Source of the DNA: Desulfobacca acetoxidans
Lineage (GTDB): Bacteria > Desulfobacterota > Desulfobaccia > Desulfobaccales > 0-14-0-80-60-11
Reading direction: 5' to 3'
NCBI GenBank assembly: GCA_022736495.1
Contig: DZCR01000013.1
Span: 1 to 33,508, forward strand
DNA: 33,508 bases
The notes beneath the pieces are model-generated. The model was given only the letters and a program-made list of their open reading frames with translations, was not told the DNA's origin and searched no databases. The translations under genes and the position numbers were made by a program. Position 1 is the first letter of the stretch, and the number at the start of each line of letters is the position of its first letter. Below, one piece after another: positions 1 through 7,204 of the stretch.

Positions 1-125
1 AATGGTACTTAAAACATGAAGTTAATACTGAAAATATTGCTGACCTTTAAAATAATAGCCATGATCGACAAAATTAAGGTGCGTATTTATTAGTTAATTT
101 TGTTTCTCAGGCGTTTCTTTACAAG

Positions 126-1397
126 CTAACTCCCCGTTCCATGGTCCTGTGACCCGATAGATTCGTCGACTTGCATTTTTAACTTAACAAACTTTTCTCT
201 TAATTTATGCATGACCGATAAATCAGGCGAAGCCAAGCCGCTCTTGATCAAATAAGCATTAATAAATATTTTATTTTTTAGATAAATATAAGCCGAAGCC
301 ACCTCGTTATCCACGATGCAATTTTCTTTCAAAAAAACCTGTTTGCCCAGGATCCGCGTCCGCAGATACGCCATAGCCTCATCTTGCCGGTCGATCCGGA
401 CTCCCAGGAGCCTGACCCTCTGACCGTTGTCCAGTCTGATCGTCTGCTCATCAATAATCTCGGTCACCTTATGGAGCGTGGCCAGCTTTGCCTGTAGGCC
501 CGAAACTTCCGGCCGGACCATGGCGTCGCGAATTGCCGGAGTATAATCGATTTGGGGCAGTTCCTCAATTTTTTTGTTGGGCTTAATTATTTGGATTTCG
601 CTATAAAGGGGTAAGTGATTATCTCCGCCGATTTTTTGAGGCATTGCCTGTAAAAAATCTGGATTGATTTCATAGCCCACGGCATTCCGGGCCAAATTTA
701 GGGCTGCCTTCGCGGTGGTGCCACTGCCCAGAAAAGGGTCCAAGACTGCATCCCCCTGGAAGGTAAACATCTTAATCAGCCGCCGGGGCAGCTCCTCGGG
801 AAACATGGCCTCGTGACCCACCTGGCGAACCCCGCCGAAATACCAGTGCCCGGCGAAGTATTCCTTCCACTCCTCTTTGCTCAAGCCAGAGGCTGCCTTG
901 ATCTCTTTCGAGACTTTCTTGCTCTGCCCCGGTTTTTTGAAAATGTGGATGAACTCGTAGTCGATTTCCACGATGCCGTTGGGCGGAAAAGGGTAGGAGC
1001 CCATGATGGTGGCCCCGCCGCTGGTATTCATGGTGGTCTTCTTCTGCCAAATAATGGCCCCCATGAAATCAAACCCGATCTGTTCGCACTGATTGATGAA
1101 CTCGGCGTGCAGGGGAATGACCTTGTAGCGCCCGTAAACCGACGCCCGGGCGAACTGATCGCCGATATTGATGCATAGCCGGGCCCCCTCCCGGAGCACC
1201 CGGAAGCACTCCTGCCAGGTGTGGTAGAGGTCCTTCAGATATGCGTGCAGGCTCTGGCCGTGGCCGATCTGGCCAGGGACGCCGTAATCTTTGATATGCC
1301 AGTAAGGCGGGGAGGTCACCACCAGGTCGATGGCGGCATCGTCCACTTCCGTCATCAGCCGGCTGTCGCCGAGGTAAATTTTGGCCCAGTTAGTCAT
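126..1397 (-). CDS. DNA methyltransferase (N4/N6 class) fused to an SNase-like domain
   Basis: A 423-residue protein that probably methylates an exocyclic amino group of cytosine or adenine in DNA with S-adenosylmethionine. The catalytic motif TSPPYW is at residues 28-33 and the SAM-binding motif DPFLGSGTT at 220-228. This order (IV before I) is that of beta-class methylases. TSPPYW favours N4-cytosine, though N6-adenine is possible. Residues about 308-408 resemble a staphylococcal nuclease fold: a VRLLGV strand, AYIYLKNK, then an NAYLIKSGLAS segment. The nuclease catalytic positions look lost: the usual YGR before AYIY is VAS, and the Asp/Glu after the first strand is not obvious. I infer a nucleic-acid-binding rather than cutting domain. 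No restriction endonuclease is next to it. It lies 29 bases after a small gene on the same strand and has only a weak ribosome site. The methylase call is firm; the fused domain is moderately sure. Confidence 0.88.
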   Translation of the reverse strand: MTNWAKIYLGDSRLMTEVDDAAIDLVVTSPPYWHIKDYGVPGQIGHGQSLHAYLKDLYHTWQECFRVLREGARLCINIGDQFARASVYGRYKVIPLHAEFINQCEQIGFDFMGAIIWQKKTTMNTSGGATIMGSYPFPPNGIVEIDYEFIHIFKKPGQSKKVSKEIKAASGLSKEEWKEYFAGHWYFGGVRQVGHEAMFPEELPRRLIKMFTFQGDAVLDPFLGSGTTAKAALNLARNAVGYEINPDFLQAMPQKIGGDNHLPLYSEIQIIKPNKKIEELPQIDYTPAIRDAMVRPEVSGLQAKLATLHKVTEIIDEQTIRLDNGQRVRLLGVRIDRQDEAMAYLRTRILGKQVFLKENCIVDNEVASAYIYLKNKIFINAYLIKSGLASPDLSVMHKLREKFVKLKMQVDESIGSQDHGTGS

Positions 1398-1426
1398 GGA
1401 TCAGAGGAAATTGTTTTGCGAGAGCA

Positions 1427-1645
1427 TTAAGCTCTGGGACGACGAAGTTCTATCGCTTTATTCAATAGAGCAGTTGCTAAGAGTTCCAATTCATCTGCAT
1501 TTCCCATTATGTGCAGGCTTTTTATAGCTGGATGATTTTGTATTACCAAAAGCTCGTCCGCATTTCGGAGTTCATCAAGTTCATCCACACTGAGATCAAT
1601 CGGGTGATTCCCAAGGCTAGAACCATATTTGATTTCGATTCTCAT
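1427..1645 (-). CDS. small hypothetical protein, 72 residues
   Basis: I do not recognise this protein. The start at 1645 is chosen because a GGGAGG ribosome site (minus strand, 1651-1656) stands just before it; a longer frame to 1714 has no such site and runs into GC-rich repeat-like sequence. The predicted protein begins MRIEIKYGSS and is acidic in the middle (DLSVDELDELRNADEL). It ends in a leucine/alanine-rich helix with a basic tail (ELRRPRA). There are no cysteines, membrane segments or signal peptide. It lies 87 bases after ruvA and 29 bases before the methyltransferase, so all may share a transcript. An accessory role with the methyltransferase is only a guess from position. Confidence 0.6.
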   Translation of the reverse strand: MRIEIKYGSSLGNHPIDLSVDELDELRNADELLVIQNHPAIKSLHIMGNADELELLATALLNKAIELRRPRA

Positions 1646-1659
1646 CAAATCCTCCCATA

Positions 1660-1732
1660 ATGTAAGAGATTTGGGGGAGCGGGTAGGGGCATCCCCCCTT
1701 AGCCCCTTCCCCAAAAAACTCTCCCCTCACCC
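1660..1732. repeat. G/C-rich inverted-repeat-like spacer
   Basis: This short spacer after ruvA has runs of G followed by runs of C (GGGGGAGCGGGTAGGGGC, then CCCCCC and CCCCTTCCCC) and can fold into a GC hairpin. Similar G-run/C-run sequence appears near 11790-11870, inside the permease gene at 20764-20876, and near 24652-24684. It looks like a dispersed palindromic repeat and could weaken transcription out of ruvA. Confidence 0.4.
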
Positions 1733-2314
1733 TCATTTCGCCAGCATCTTCAGACTCTGGCGCAGTAAGTCTTCCAGGGTCCCCGCCCCCTGGGCCTGGG
1801 CCGCGTCCAACGCCTTTTCCGCCATGTTTTTGGGATAGCCCAAGTTGAGTAGCGCCGAAAGCGCGTCCTGCATCAGGGTCTCCTTGGGAGACGCGCGCCG
1901 CGGGCGCCGCGCCGGGGGCAGCTTATCTTTCAGTTCCAGTACGATCCGGGCCGCGGATTTCTTGCCGATACCCGGAATGCTGGCCAGGCGCTTGTCGTCG
2001 CCCTGCAACAGGGCCTGGGCGAAATCTTCGGGATTGATGCCGCTTAAAATATTCAGCGCAGTGCGGGCGCCGACACGGGGAATGCCCAGGAGTTGCAGGA
2101 AGACGTCCTTTTCCTCCTGGGTGCAAAAGCCATAAAGCTGCAAAGCATCCTCTTGCAGGCGGGTGTGAATCTGGAGAGAGACCTGTGCCGGCGAATCGGG
2201 CAAGGCATAAAACGTGGACAAGGGAATGGCGATTTGATAGCCCACGCCCCCCACCTTCACGAGGATGAGGCCCGGGGACTTTTCCATGAGTTCACCTTCC
2301 AAATAACCGATCAT
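1733..2314 (-). CDS. ruvA: Holliday junction DNA helicase subunit RuvA
   Basis: RuvA binds four-way Holliday junctions as a tetramer and loads the RuvB motor for branch migration in recombination repair. The 193-residue length is normal. The N-terminal OB-fold ([20 protein letters not shown]) covers about residues 1-63. Two helix-hairpin-helix motifs follow: LLGIPRVGARTALNIL at about 75-90 and LASIPGIGKKSAARIV at about 110-125. A linker rich in Arg and Pro leads to domain III (about 145-193), which contacts RuvB. Its start overlaps the ruvC stop by 4 bases (ATGA), showing translational coupling. ruvB, which often follows, is not in this window. Confidence 0.97.
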   Translation of the reverse strand: MIGYLEGELMEKSPGLILVKVGGVGYQIAIPLSTFYALPDSPAQVSLQIHTRLQEDALQLYGFCTQEEKDVFLQLLGIPRVGARTALNILSGINPEDFAQALLQGDDKRLASIPGIGKKSAARIVLELKDKLPPARRPRRASPKETLMQDALSALLNLGYPKNMAEKALDAAQAQGAGTLEDLLRQSLKMLAK

Positions 2315-2799
2315 GGAGTAGCGCCCGGCCAGCGGCTATGAAAGAAATGGCACAGGCCCACCGCCAAGGCGTCGGCGGCATGCTCGTTTTTTGCTTCAAC
2401 CCCTAAAAGTTGCTTTATCATCATTTGCACCTGAGTCTTGGAGGCCTGGCCATAGCCCACCACCGCCTTTTTCACCACTAAGGGGGAATAATGAAAAATG
2501 GGCACGTCCATGCGGGCCGCCAAGAGCAGCACCACACCCCTTACCTGGCCCAGGGTAAAGGCGCTATGGACATTGGTGGCCAGGAAGATCTCCTCTACCG
2601 CGATGGCCTGGGGGCGATGTTCGTGAACTAATTCTGACAGGCCGTCAAAAATCCGACAGAGACGCGATTCCAACGGCGGCCGGGAACCGGCTTTGATGCT
2701 GCCGGAGGCGAGGTGGAGGAGTTGATCCCCTTCTCCCCGAACGACCCCAAAGCCGGTATGCCGGGAACCGGGGTCCACCCCCAGGATGACCGGGCTCAC
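2311..2799 (-). CDS. ruvC: Crossover junction endodeoxyribonuclease RuvC
   Basis: RuvC is the resolvase that makes paired nicks in Holliday junctions. The 162-residue protein has the RNase H-fold carboxylates: Asp9 in GVDPG, Glu69 in VEEIF and Asp143 in AADALA. The remaining active-site position is His140 (EHAADAL), where E. coli has Asp138. A histidine is known at this place in Thermus RuvC, so the enzyme is probably active. It overlaps yebC by 4 bases upstream and ruvA by 4 bases downstream, in the common order yebC-ruvC-ruvA. Confidence 0.97.
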   Translation of the reverse strand: MSPVILGVDPGSRHTGFGVVRGEGDQLLHLASGSIKAGSRPPLESRLCRIFDGLSELVHEHRPQAIAVEEIFLATNVHSAFTLGQVRGVVLLLAARMDVPIFHYSPLVVKKAVVGYGQASKTQVQMMIKQLLGVEAKNEHAADALAVGLCHFFHSRWPGATP

Positions 2800-3545
2800 A
2801 TCAAGGCCTCAAGCAGCTTATCCGGGATATCAAAATTGGCGAAAACATCGTTGACGTCGTCGTGTTCTTCCAACAATTCCACCAACCTGAGCACTTGTTG
2901 GGCGGCTTTTTCTTCATCGATCAGGACGGTGGTCTTGGGCCGCAGCTGCACCTCCGCCAAGATGGGCTTATACCCTTGGGCCTCTAAGGCTTCCTTGACT
3001 TCGATGAAGTTGACAGGATCCGTGAGCACCTCGAACTGGCTCTCGTCGCTTTGTAGGTCTTCGGCGCCGCATTCCAGGGCAGCCTCCATAAGCTGTTCTT
3101 CGTCCACGCCCTCCCGGTCGAAAACAATGGCCCCTTTCTTATCAAACATCCAGGCGACGCAGCCCGGCTCTCCCAGGTTGCCGCCGTATTTGGTGATGAG
3201 ATGACGTACGTCGGACACCGTGCGGTTCTTATTGTCCGTCAGGCTTTCCACCATCAGGGCCACCCCGGCCGGACCATACCCTTCCAGGGTCAGCTCCTCA
3301 TAATTAGCTCCGCCACTTTCGCCGGAGCCGCGCTTGATGGCTCGGCCGATATTGTCATTGGGCATGTTTTCCGCTCGAGCGGCAGCAATAGCCGCTCTGA
3401 GGCGGGGGTTTCCCGTGGGATCACCTCCCCCCAGGCGGGCCGAGACGGTGATCTCTTTGGCTAATTTCCCAAAAAGTTTTCCCCGCTTGGCGTCCAAAGC
3501 CCCTTTTTTTCGCTTAATAGTACTCCATTTGGAATGGCCAGACAT
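2796..3545 (-). CDS. yebC: YebC/PmpR-family protein (TACO1-like)
   Basis: A 249-residue member of the YebC/PmpR/TACO1 family. Members have been described as DNA-binding regulators and, more recently, as factors that help ribosomes through difficult proline-containing stretches. The N-terminus [16 protein letters not shown] and the following [10 protein letters not shown] and [21 protein letters not shown] segments are family signatures. The acidic C-terminal domain ([17 protein letters not shown]) is also typical, and the length is usual. A ribosome site AAGGAGC precedes the start. It is the first gene of the yebC-ruvC-ruvA unit; its upstream region contains the inverted-repeat element at 3589-3693. 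Confidence 0.96.
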   Translation of the reverse strand: MSGHSKWSTIKRKKGALDAKRGKLFGKLAKEITVSARLGGGDPTGNPRLRAAIAAARAENMPNDNIGRAIKRGSGESGGANYEELTLEGYGPAGVALMVESLTDNKNRTVSDVRHLITKYGGNLGEPGCVAWMFDKKGAIVFDREGVDEEQLMEAALECGAEDLQSDESQFEVLTDPVNFIEVKEALEAQGYKPILAEVQLRPKTTVLIDEEKAAQQVLRLVELLEEHDDVNDVFANFDIPDKLLEALM

Positions 3546-3588
3546 CTGGGCGTGCTCCTTACTTGACTTATTGCGGTCTTACTCTCAG

Positions 3589-3693
3589 ATATTACTCAGG
3601 CCACAAAATTGTTCTCATCATGAGCACCAAAATCTATGAAGATGCATTGTGTGGCCTTTTGGCATGGGAACCATTAAATGGCCTGAGTAATAT
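3589..3693. repeat. MITE-like element with terminal inverted repeats, copy A
   Basis: This 105 bp element starts with ATATTACTCAGGCCA (3589-3603) and ends with its exact reverse complement TGGCCTGAGTAATAT (3679-3693). The interior includes an AAATTGTTCTCATCAT stretch. A related copy in the opposite orientation lies at 6759-6864. There is no coding capacity beyond chance frames and no clear target-site duplication. It sits 44 bases upstream of the yebC start, between rlmE and yebC, so it could affect yebC transcription. The repeat structure is seen directly; mobility is inferred. Confidence 0.82.
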
Positions 3694-3764
3694 AACCAAT
3701 AAGCTATTTAACCAATTGATATTGCTTTTTCTTTTGCAGAAAACGGTTTTGTTTCTCAATGTGT

Positions 3765-4400
3765 TTAAGGCAGTCGTGGTGCTGATTGTGGGGCACTGTC
3801 TCCCGCCGGGGCGCCCCGTTTTTTGAGGCCCAAAAGATAAATTTCCCGGCTGGCAGGACGGGACCCGGCCGGCTTCACCGGCCGGCAGTTACTGAAATTT
3901 GCCTGCAAAACCGCCATCAGGGCTCCGGTATCCGGCCCTTCAAATACTTTGACCAGAAAATGGCCTCCGGTGCGGAGTAACTTGCCGGCCCACTTCCAGG
4001 CCAGGAAAGCCAGTTCCAGGGAACGTTGCTGATCCACTTGCCGCATCCCCGTGGTCTTTGGGGCCATATCGCTGACCACCACGTCAAACACTGGACTGAT
4101 GGACGTAATGGTCTCTAAGTCTATACTTGCGACTTCCCCGTGCACGAAGCATAGGGGTGGCGCTATTTCGATTCCCGGCGGATTTACATCCACCCCCACC
4201 ACCAAGCCCCGGGGCCCGGTGCGGCTGGCAATATATTGGAGCCATGACCCCGGACTACACCCTAGGTCCAGAATCCGTTGGCCCGCCTGAAAGAGGTGGT
4301 ATTTTTCATCCACCTCCTTGAGCTTGTAAATGGCCCGGGCGACATATCCTTCGGCCCGGGCCCGCCTCCGGTAAAAGTCGGGCTGCCCAGGGCGGGGCAT
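3765..4400 (-). CDS. rlmE: 23S rRNA 2'-O-methyltransferase RlmE (FtsJ/RrmJ)
   Basis: RlmE methylates the 2'-OH of a uridine (U2552 in E. coli numbering) in the 23S rRNA A-loop during late 50S assembly, using SAM. The 211-residue protein carries motif I LDLGCSPGSW (44-53). The K-D-K-E catalytic tetrad is visible as Lys26 (AIYKLKE), Asp111 (VVSDMAPK), Lys151 (FLVKVFEG) and Glu186 (SREIYLLG). The last 17 residues are a Pro/Ala-rich tail of no clear role. It is the first minus-strand gene, diverging from flhG across a 413-base spacer; its ribosome site is weak. A 219-base gap holding element A separates it from yebC. Confidence 0.95.
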   Translation of the reverse strand: MPRPGQPDFYRRRARAEGYVARAIYKLKEVDEKYHLFQAGQRILDLGCSPGSWLQYIASRTGPRGLVVGVDVNPPGIEIAPPLCFVHGEVASIDLETITSISPVFDVVVSDMAPKTTGMRQVDQQRSLELAFLAWKWAGKLLRTGGHFLVKVFEGPDTGALMAVLQANFSNCRPVKPAGSRPASREIYLLGLKKRGAPAGDSAPQSAPRLP

Positions 4401-4481
4401 AGGGGTAACATACCTATCTTAATAGATTAATTCAGTTTCTTTTAGCACAGGTTTCGACTTTTGGCAATGAAAATCCTCCCC

Positions 4482-4497
4482 TGTCAAAAAGTTGACA
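4482..4497. promoter_or_regulatory. operator-like palindrome TGTCAA-N4-TTGACA
   Basis: A perfect inverted repeat, TGTCAA AAAG TTGACA, lies 82 bases upstream of rlmE and about 220 bases upstream of the sigma-54-like promoter. Its size fits a dimeric repressor or activator site, and TTGACA could also serve as a -35 box, though no good -10 box follows at normal spacing. The binding protein is unknown; chance is possible. Confidence 0.35.
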
Positions 4498-4716
4498 TAT
4501 ATCTTCAAGCCTCCGTCGGGGGTTATCTTACGTTTCCCAAGGTTTTAACCGATTCTTAGTGCTGGTCACTGCTGGCAGAAAAGAGAGGGCTGAATTGAAA
4601 TATCATGTAATTCAACCATGTTATCCATCAAAGCTTCCGGGTCTAAAATCGTCTAGGCAAGGCTGCGAACAGCTTTTTCCTAATGATTTAGAGAAGTAAT
4701 CAAAGCCTTTTGAAGT

Positions 4717-4732
4717 TGGCACAATCATTGCT
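4717..4732 (+). promoter_or_regulatory. sigma-54 (RpoN) promoter, -24/-12 type
   Basis: The sequence TGGCAC AATCA TTGCT matches the sigma-54 consensus TGGCAC-N5-TTGC(A/T) at every conserved position with exact spacing. It lies about 80 bases upstream of flhG on the same strand. Transcription would begin near 4743. Sigma-54 control of flagellar regulatory genes is well established in many proteobacteria, which supports the call. No activator binding site was identified. Confidence 0.75.
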
Positions 4733-4813
4733 CAATGAAACAAACGACAGGCAAGCTTAGAGTGACCGAGGGGTTGTCAGGATGCGGACCCCTGATCCAG
4801 AGGAACCGGGAGC

Positions 4814-5704
4814 ATGGAATCAGACCTCAGGCCGGAATCGTTCTTGAACAAACCGAATCAAATACCCCGGCAAAATACCTCTCCCCAAAGAGCAATGAGG
4901 TCCGGCCCCTTTAGGGTGATTTCGGTGACCTCCGGCAAAGGCGGAGTGGGCAAATCCAATATCGTGGTCAATCTCGGATTGGCCTTAGGTCAGCAGGGAC
5001 TCAAAGTACTCCTGATCGATGCCGACCTGGGACTGGGCAACCTGGATATTCTCCTGGGCCTGACGCCGAAATTAACTATCCAGGATATTCTGTCCCTGCG
5101 ACGCGATCTCGCCGAGGTCATTGTTGACGGCCCCGGCGGCCTCAAAATCCTGCCGGCCTCTTCCGGCATCCCCGACCTGGCGGCGCTGGATGATTCCCAA
5201 AAGATCTTTCTGCTCAACGAAATGGATCATTACACCGAAGATATCGACGTCGTCCTCATCGACACGGGGGCCGGCATCTCTCCCAATGTCCTGTTTTTCA
5301 ATATTGTCGCTCATGAATGTATCATCGTGGTCAATAACCAGCCGCCGTCCATTGCTGACGCTTATGCCCTGATTAAAGTCCTGGCAACCCAATATAGCGA
5401 GAAAAGGTTCACGATTTTGGTAAACGGTTTAGCCCACAACCAGGAGGCAGAGTCGGTCTACCGTACCCTGCTCAAAGTGACGGAGCGCTTCCTGGGACAA
5501 GAGATCTCTTTAGATTATTTCGGTTTTATCCCTCACGATCCAGCTCTGCCCCAGGCGGTTATGAGACAGCAGCCGGTCCTGGCCCTCTACCCCCAGGCTC
5601 CGGCCAGTAAGTCTTTCGTTATTTTAGCCCAGCGTCTTTGGAATTCACCCCGGCCGTCAGGGATTGACGGCAATATCAAATTATTTTGGCGTCGCCTCCT
5701 CTGA
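4814..5704 (+). CDS. flhG: FlhG/YlxH-type MinD-like ATPase
   Basis: A 296-residue P-loop ATPase of the MinD/ParA superfamily. The deviant Walker A motif GKGGVGKS is at 41-48, the LLIDADLGLGNLD segment at 66-78, and the DTGAGIS switch region at about 150-156. The overall pattern fits FlhG, which with FlhF sets flagellar number and position, better than cell-division MinD. The adjacent fliA supports this. The N-terminal ~30 residues are polar, and the DQAxxLR motif that FlhG uses to stimulate FlhF is not evident. FlhF itself is absent. A start at Met28 is possible, because the ribosome site before 4814 is ambiguous (GAGGAA at 12 bases, GGGAG close to ATG). The C-terminus has an aromatic/basic end (LFWRRLL) that may bind membrane. 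Confidence 0.85.
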   Translation: MESDLRPESFLNKPNQIPRQNTSPQRAMRSGPFRVISVTSGKGGVGKSNIVVNLGLALGQQGLKVLLIDADLGLGNLDILLGLTPKLTIQDILSLRRDLAEVIVDGPGGLKILPASSGIPDLAALDDSQKIFLLNEMDHYTEDIDVVLIDTGAGISPNVLFFNIVAHECIIVVNNQPPSIADAYALIKVLATQYSEKRFTILVNGLAHNQEAESVYRTLLKVTERFLGQEISLDYFGFIPHDPALPQAVMRQQPVLALYPQAPASKSFVILAQRLWNSPRPSGIDGNIKLFWRRLL

Positions 5705-5735
5705 AAGAGTGAAGGTGCGCGAAAGCGGGGAAATC

Positions 5736-6530
5736 ATGGAATCGCCATCTTTGGTCCAGATGAACATGGAAGATATCCCAGGCTATGGGGCCGAGAAATT
5801 AGATCCAGATTGGCAGGAGCAGATGGTTCTGCAATATGCGCCGCTGATTAAGTTTATCGCTTCCCGCCTGGCTTTGCGCCTGCCTTCCCACATCTCCTTG
5901 GAAGACCTGATTAGTTCCGGCATCATTGGGTTGATTGATGCAGTCCAGAAGTTCGATCCTGCAAAGAATATCAACTTCAAAACCTATGCCGAATTCCGGA
6001 TTAAGGGAGCGATGCTGGATGAATTGCGGAGTATGGACTGGATTCCTCGATCCGTGCGCAAAAAGTCTCATCTCGTCGAGAACGCTTATGTTCAATTGCA
6101 AAAAAATTTGGGAAGACCGGCTGAGGCCGAAGAGGTGGCTGAAGTTCTTGGTTTGGAGTTGGTTGAATTCCACCAACTCCTCGATGAAACCAAAGCCGTA
6201 TCCCTGGTAGCCCTGGAGGAAGGCAGGAAAAACGTGGGTGGCCATGCAAATTACCTGGAGCATGAACTTCTGGAAGCTATCCAAGACGATAACGCCAGAG
6301 ACTCTTTATTGGCGGTACATTTTGCCGAACTCCAGGAAATCATGGTAGAGGCCATCGAAGCCCTGCCGGATAAAGAAAAATTATTAATATCGTTATATTA
6401 TTATGAAGAACTTACGATGAAGGAAATTGGTCAGATCCTGGGCTATACCGAATCCCGCATCTCTCAGTTACATACACAAGCGATGTATCGCCTCAGACAT
6501 AAGCTCCGGGAATACTCCCAAGAATTCTGA
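5736..6530 (+). CDS. fliA: RNA polymerase sigma-28 factor FliA/WhiG family
   Basis: An alternative sigma factor that directs RNA polymerase to late flagellar or related promoters. With the start at 5736 it has 264 residues; the frame is open to 5664, inside flhG, but 5736 follows a GGGGA ribosome site. Sigma region 2 is seen in DLISSGIIGLIDAVQKFDP and FKTYAEFRIKGAMLDELRSMDW. Region 3 follows (NLGRPAEAEEVAEVLGL). Region 4 has the helix-turn-helix LTMKEIGQILGYTESRISQLH near the C-terminus. RSMDWIPRSVR is characteristic of the FliA group. The gene lies 31 bases after flhG and is probably co-transcribed from the sigma-54 promoter. No flgM anti-sigma factor or flagellar structural gene is in the window. 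Confidence 0.92.
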   Translation: MESPSLVQMNMEDIPGYGAEKLDPDWQEQMVLQYAPLIKFIASRLALRLPSHISLEDLISSGIIGLIDAVQKFDPAKNINFKTYAEFRIKGAMLDELRSMDWIPRSVRKKSHLVENAYVQLQKNLGRPAEAEEVAEVLGLELVEFHQLLDETKAVSLVALEEGRKNVGGHANYLEHELLEAIQDDNARDSLLAVHFAELQEIMVEAIEALPDKEKLLISLYYYEELTMKEIGQILGYTESRISQLHTQAMYRLRHKLREYSQEF

Positions 6531-7141
6531 AATCGTCGGAAATCGGCCTTCAGGGAGGGAAATATCGTCTCTTGCGTCTTCCTGGATGGTTATCGTCTGC
6601 GTGCCGTCGGTAGCATTCGGTGTTGTTAGCCATTTTCAGTATGCTGGCCATAGCTTAGCGAGAAGACACAGATCAAGATTGACTGGAAATTGAACTGCGC
6701 CGGGAAAAGAGTCTCGCTCCCAAAATGCCACCTTAAAGGAAGCCTCCATAATATTAACATATTACTGAGGTCAATTAATGGTTCCCAATCCTGCGCACCC
6801 CAAATTAATTTTTTGGGGGCTTCGGTTGATGATAGTGAGAACAATTTTATGGCCTGAGTAATATCTGGCGGCCTCGACCTGGAAGTGACTCCGCCAAAGC
6901 CCGAATGCTTCTAAAACGTTGAGGAGACCAAAACCTTGAATGGCGCACCCGCAGAGGGCAAAATTTGATTGAAGATTCCTCTTTAAAAGCATAACTTTTT
7001 CAGTTAACCTTTATCGGGAATACACGCTGAGGCATGCTCAACCTATGAAACTCTAAAGTTATGTGTTGGAATTGCTTTTAGCGACAAATATGCCCCTTCC
7101 GAGAGAATGAAGACAAGGGCACAGGCTTCAGAGGGGATGAT
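6531..7141. other. non-coding stretch after fliA
   Basis: I see no convincing gene in these ~610 bases. They contain inverted-repeat element B (6759-6864) and become AT-rich toward the right. A possible ribosome site GAGGGG at 7131-7136 leads into a 20-codon frame. No clear fliA terminator was identified. Confidence 0.55.
6759..6864. repeat. MITE-like element with terminal inverted repeats, copy B
   Basis: This 106 bp element is related to the reverse complement of 3589-3693. The right end TGGCCTGAGTAATAT (6850-6864) is identical to that of copy A. The left end ATATTACTGAGGTCA (6759-6773) differs from a perfect inverted repeat at two positions. Both copies share TTAATGGTTCCCA near one end and GAGAACAATTTT before the other; the middle has diverged. 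It lies 228 bases after fliA. No target duplication is visible. Confidence 0.8.
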
Positions 7142-7204
7142 ATGGGTGAGAAAGCTGCAGTGGAAATTTCTGTGATCTTGGTGACTTATGTACGTCTTTA
7201 CTAA
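7142..7204 (+). pseudogene. 20-codon frame resembling the start of a family 2 glycosyltransferase
   Basis: An ATG six bases after GAGGGG opens a frame reading MGEKAAVEISVILVTYVRLY and then a stop. ISVILVTY is what the first strand of a GT-A family 2 glycosyltransferase looks like (usually VSVILVTYNR). The stop follows at once and no continuation is seen in other frames. It may be a remnant left by recombination, a leader peptide, or chance. It overlaps the start of the next gene by 17 bases. Confidence 0.3.

Larger units (their letters stand above)
4401..4813. other. intergenic region between divergent rlmE and flhG
   Basis: No gene is visible in these 413 bases. They hold a perfect 6+6 palindrome at 4482-4497 and a sigma-54-type promoter at 4717-4732, both listed separately. 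The rlmE promoter must lie in the left part. A possible minus-strand candidate near 4445-4475 reads TTGCCA, 17 bases, TAAAAG, but it is weak. Confidence 0.6.

Noticed and set aside
1..125. Possible gene or repeat at the left edge
   Set aside because: Short AT-rich sequence with no frame, hairpin or repeat I could support.
2311..2799. Loss of an active-site aspartate in RuvC (His140)
   Set aside because: Histidine at this position is known in other active RuvC proteins, so it is a natural variant and not a defect.
3563..3826. Open frame across inverted-repeat element A
   Set aside because: It runs through the repeat and into the end of rlmE on the other strand, with no ribosome site; copy B does not keep the frame.
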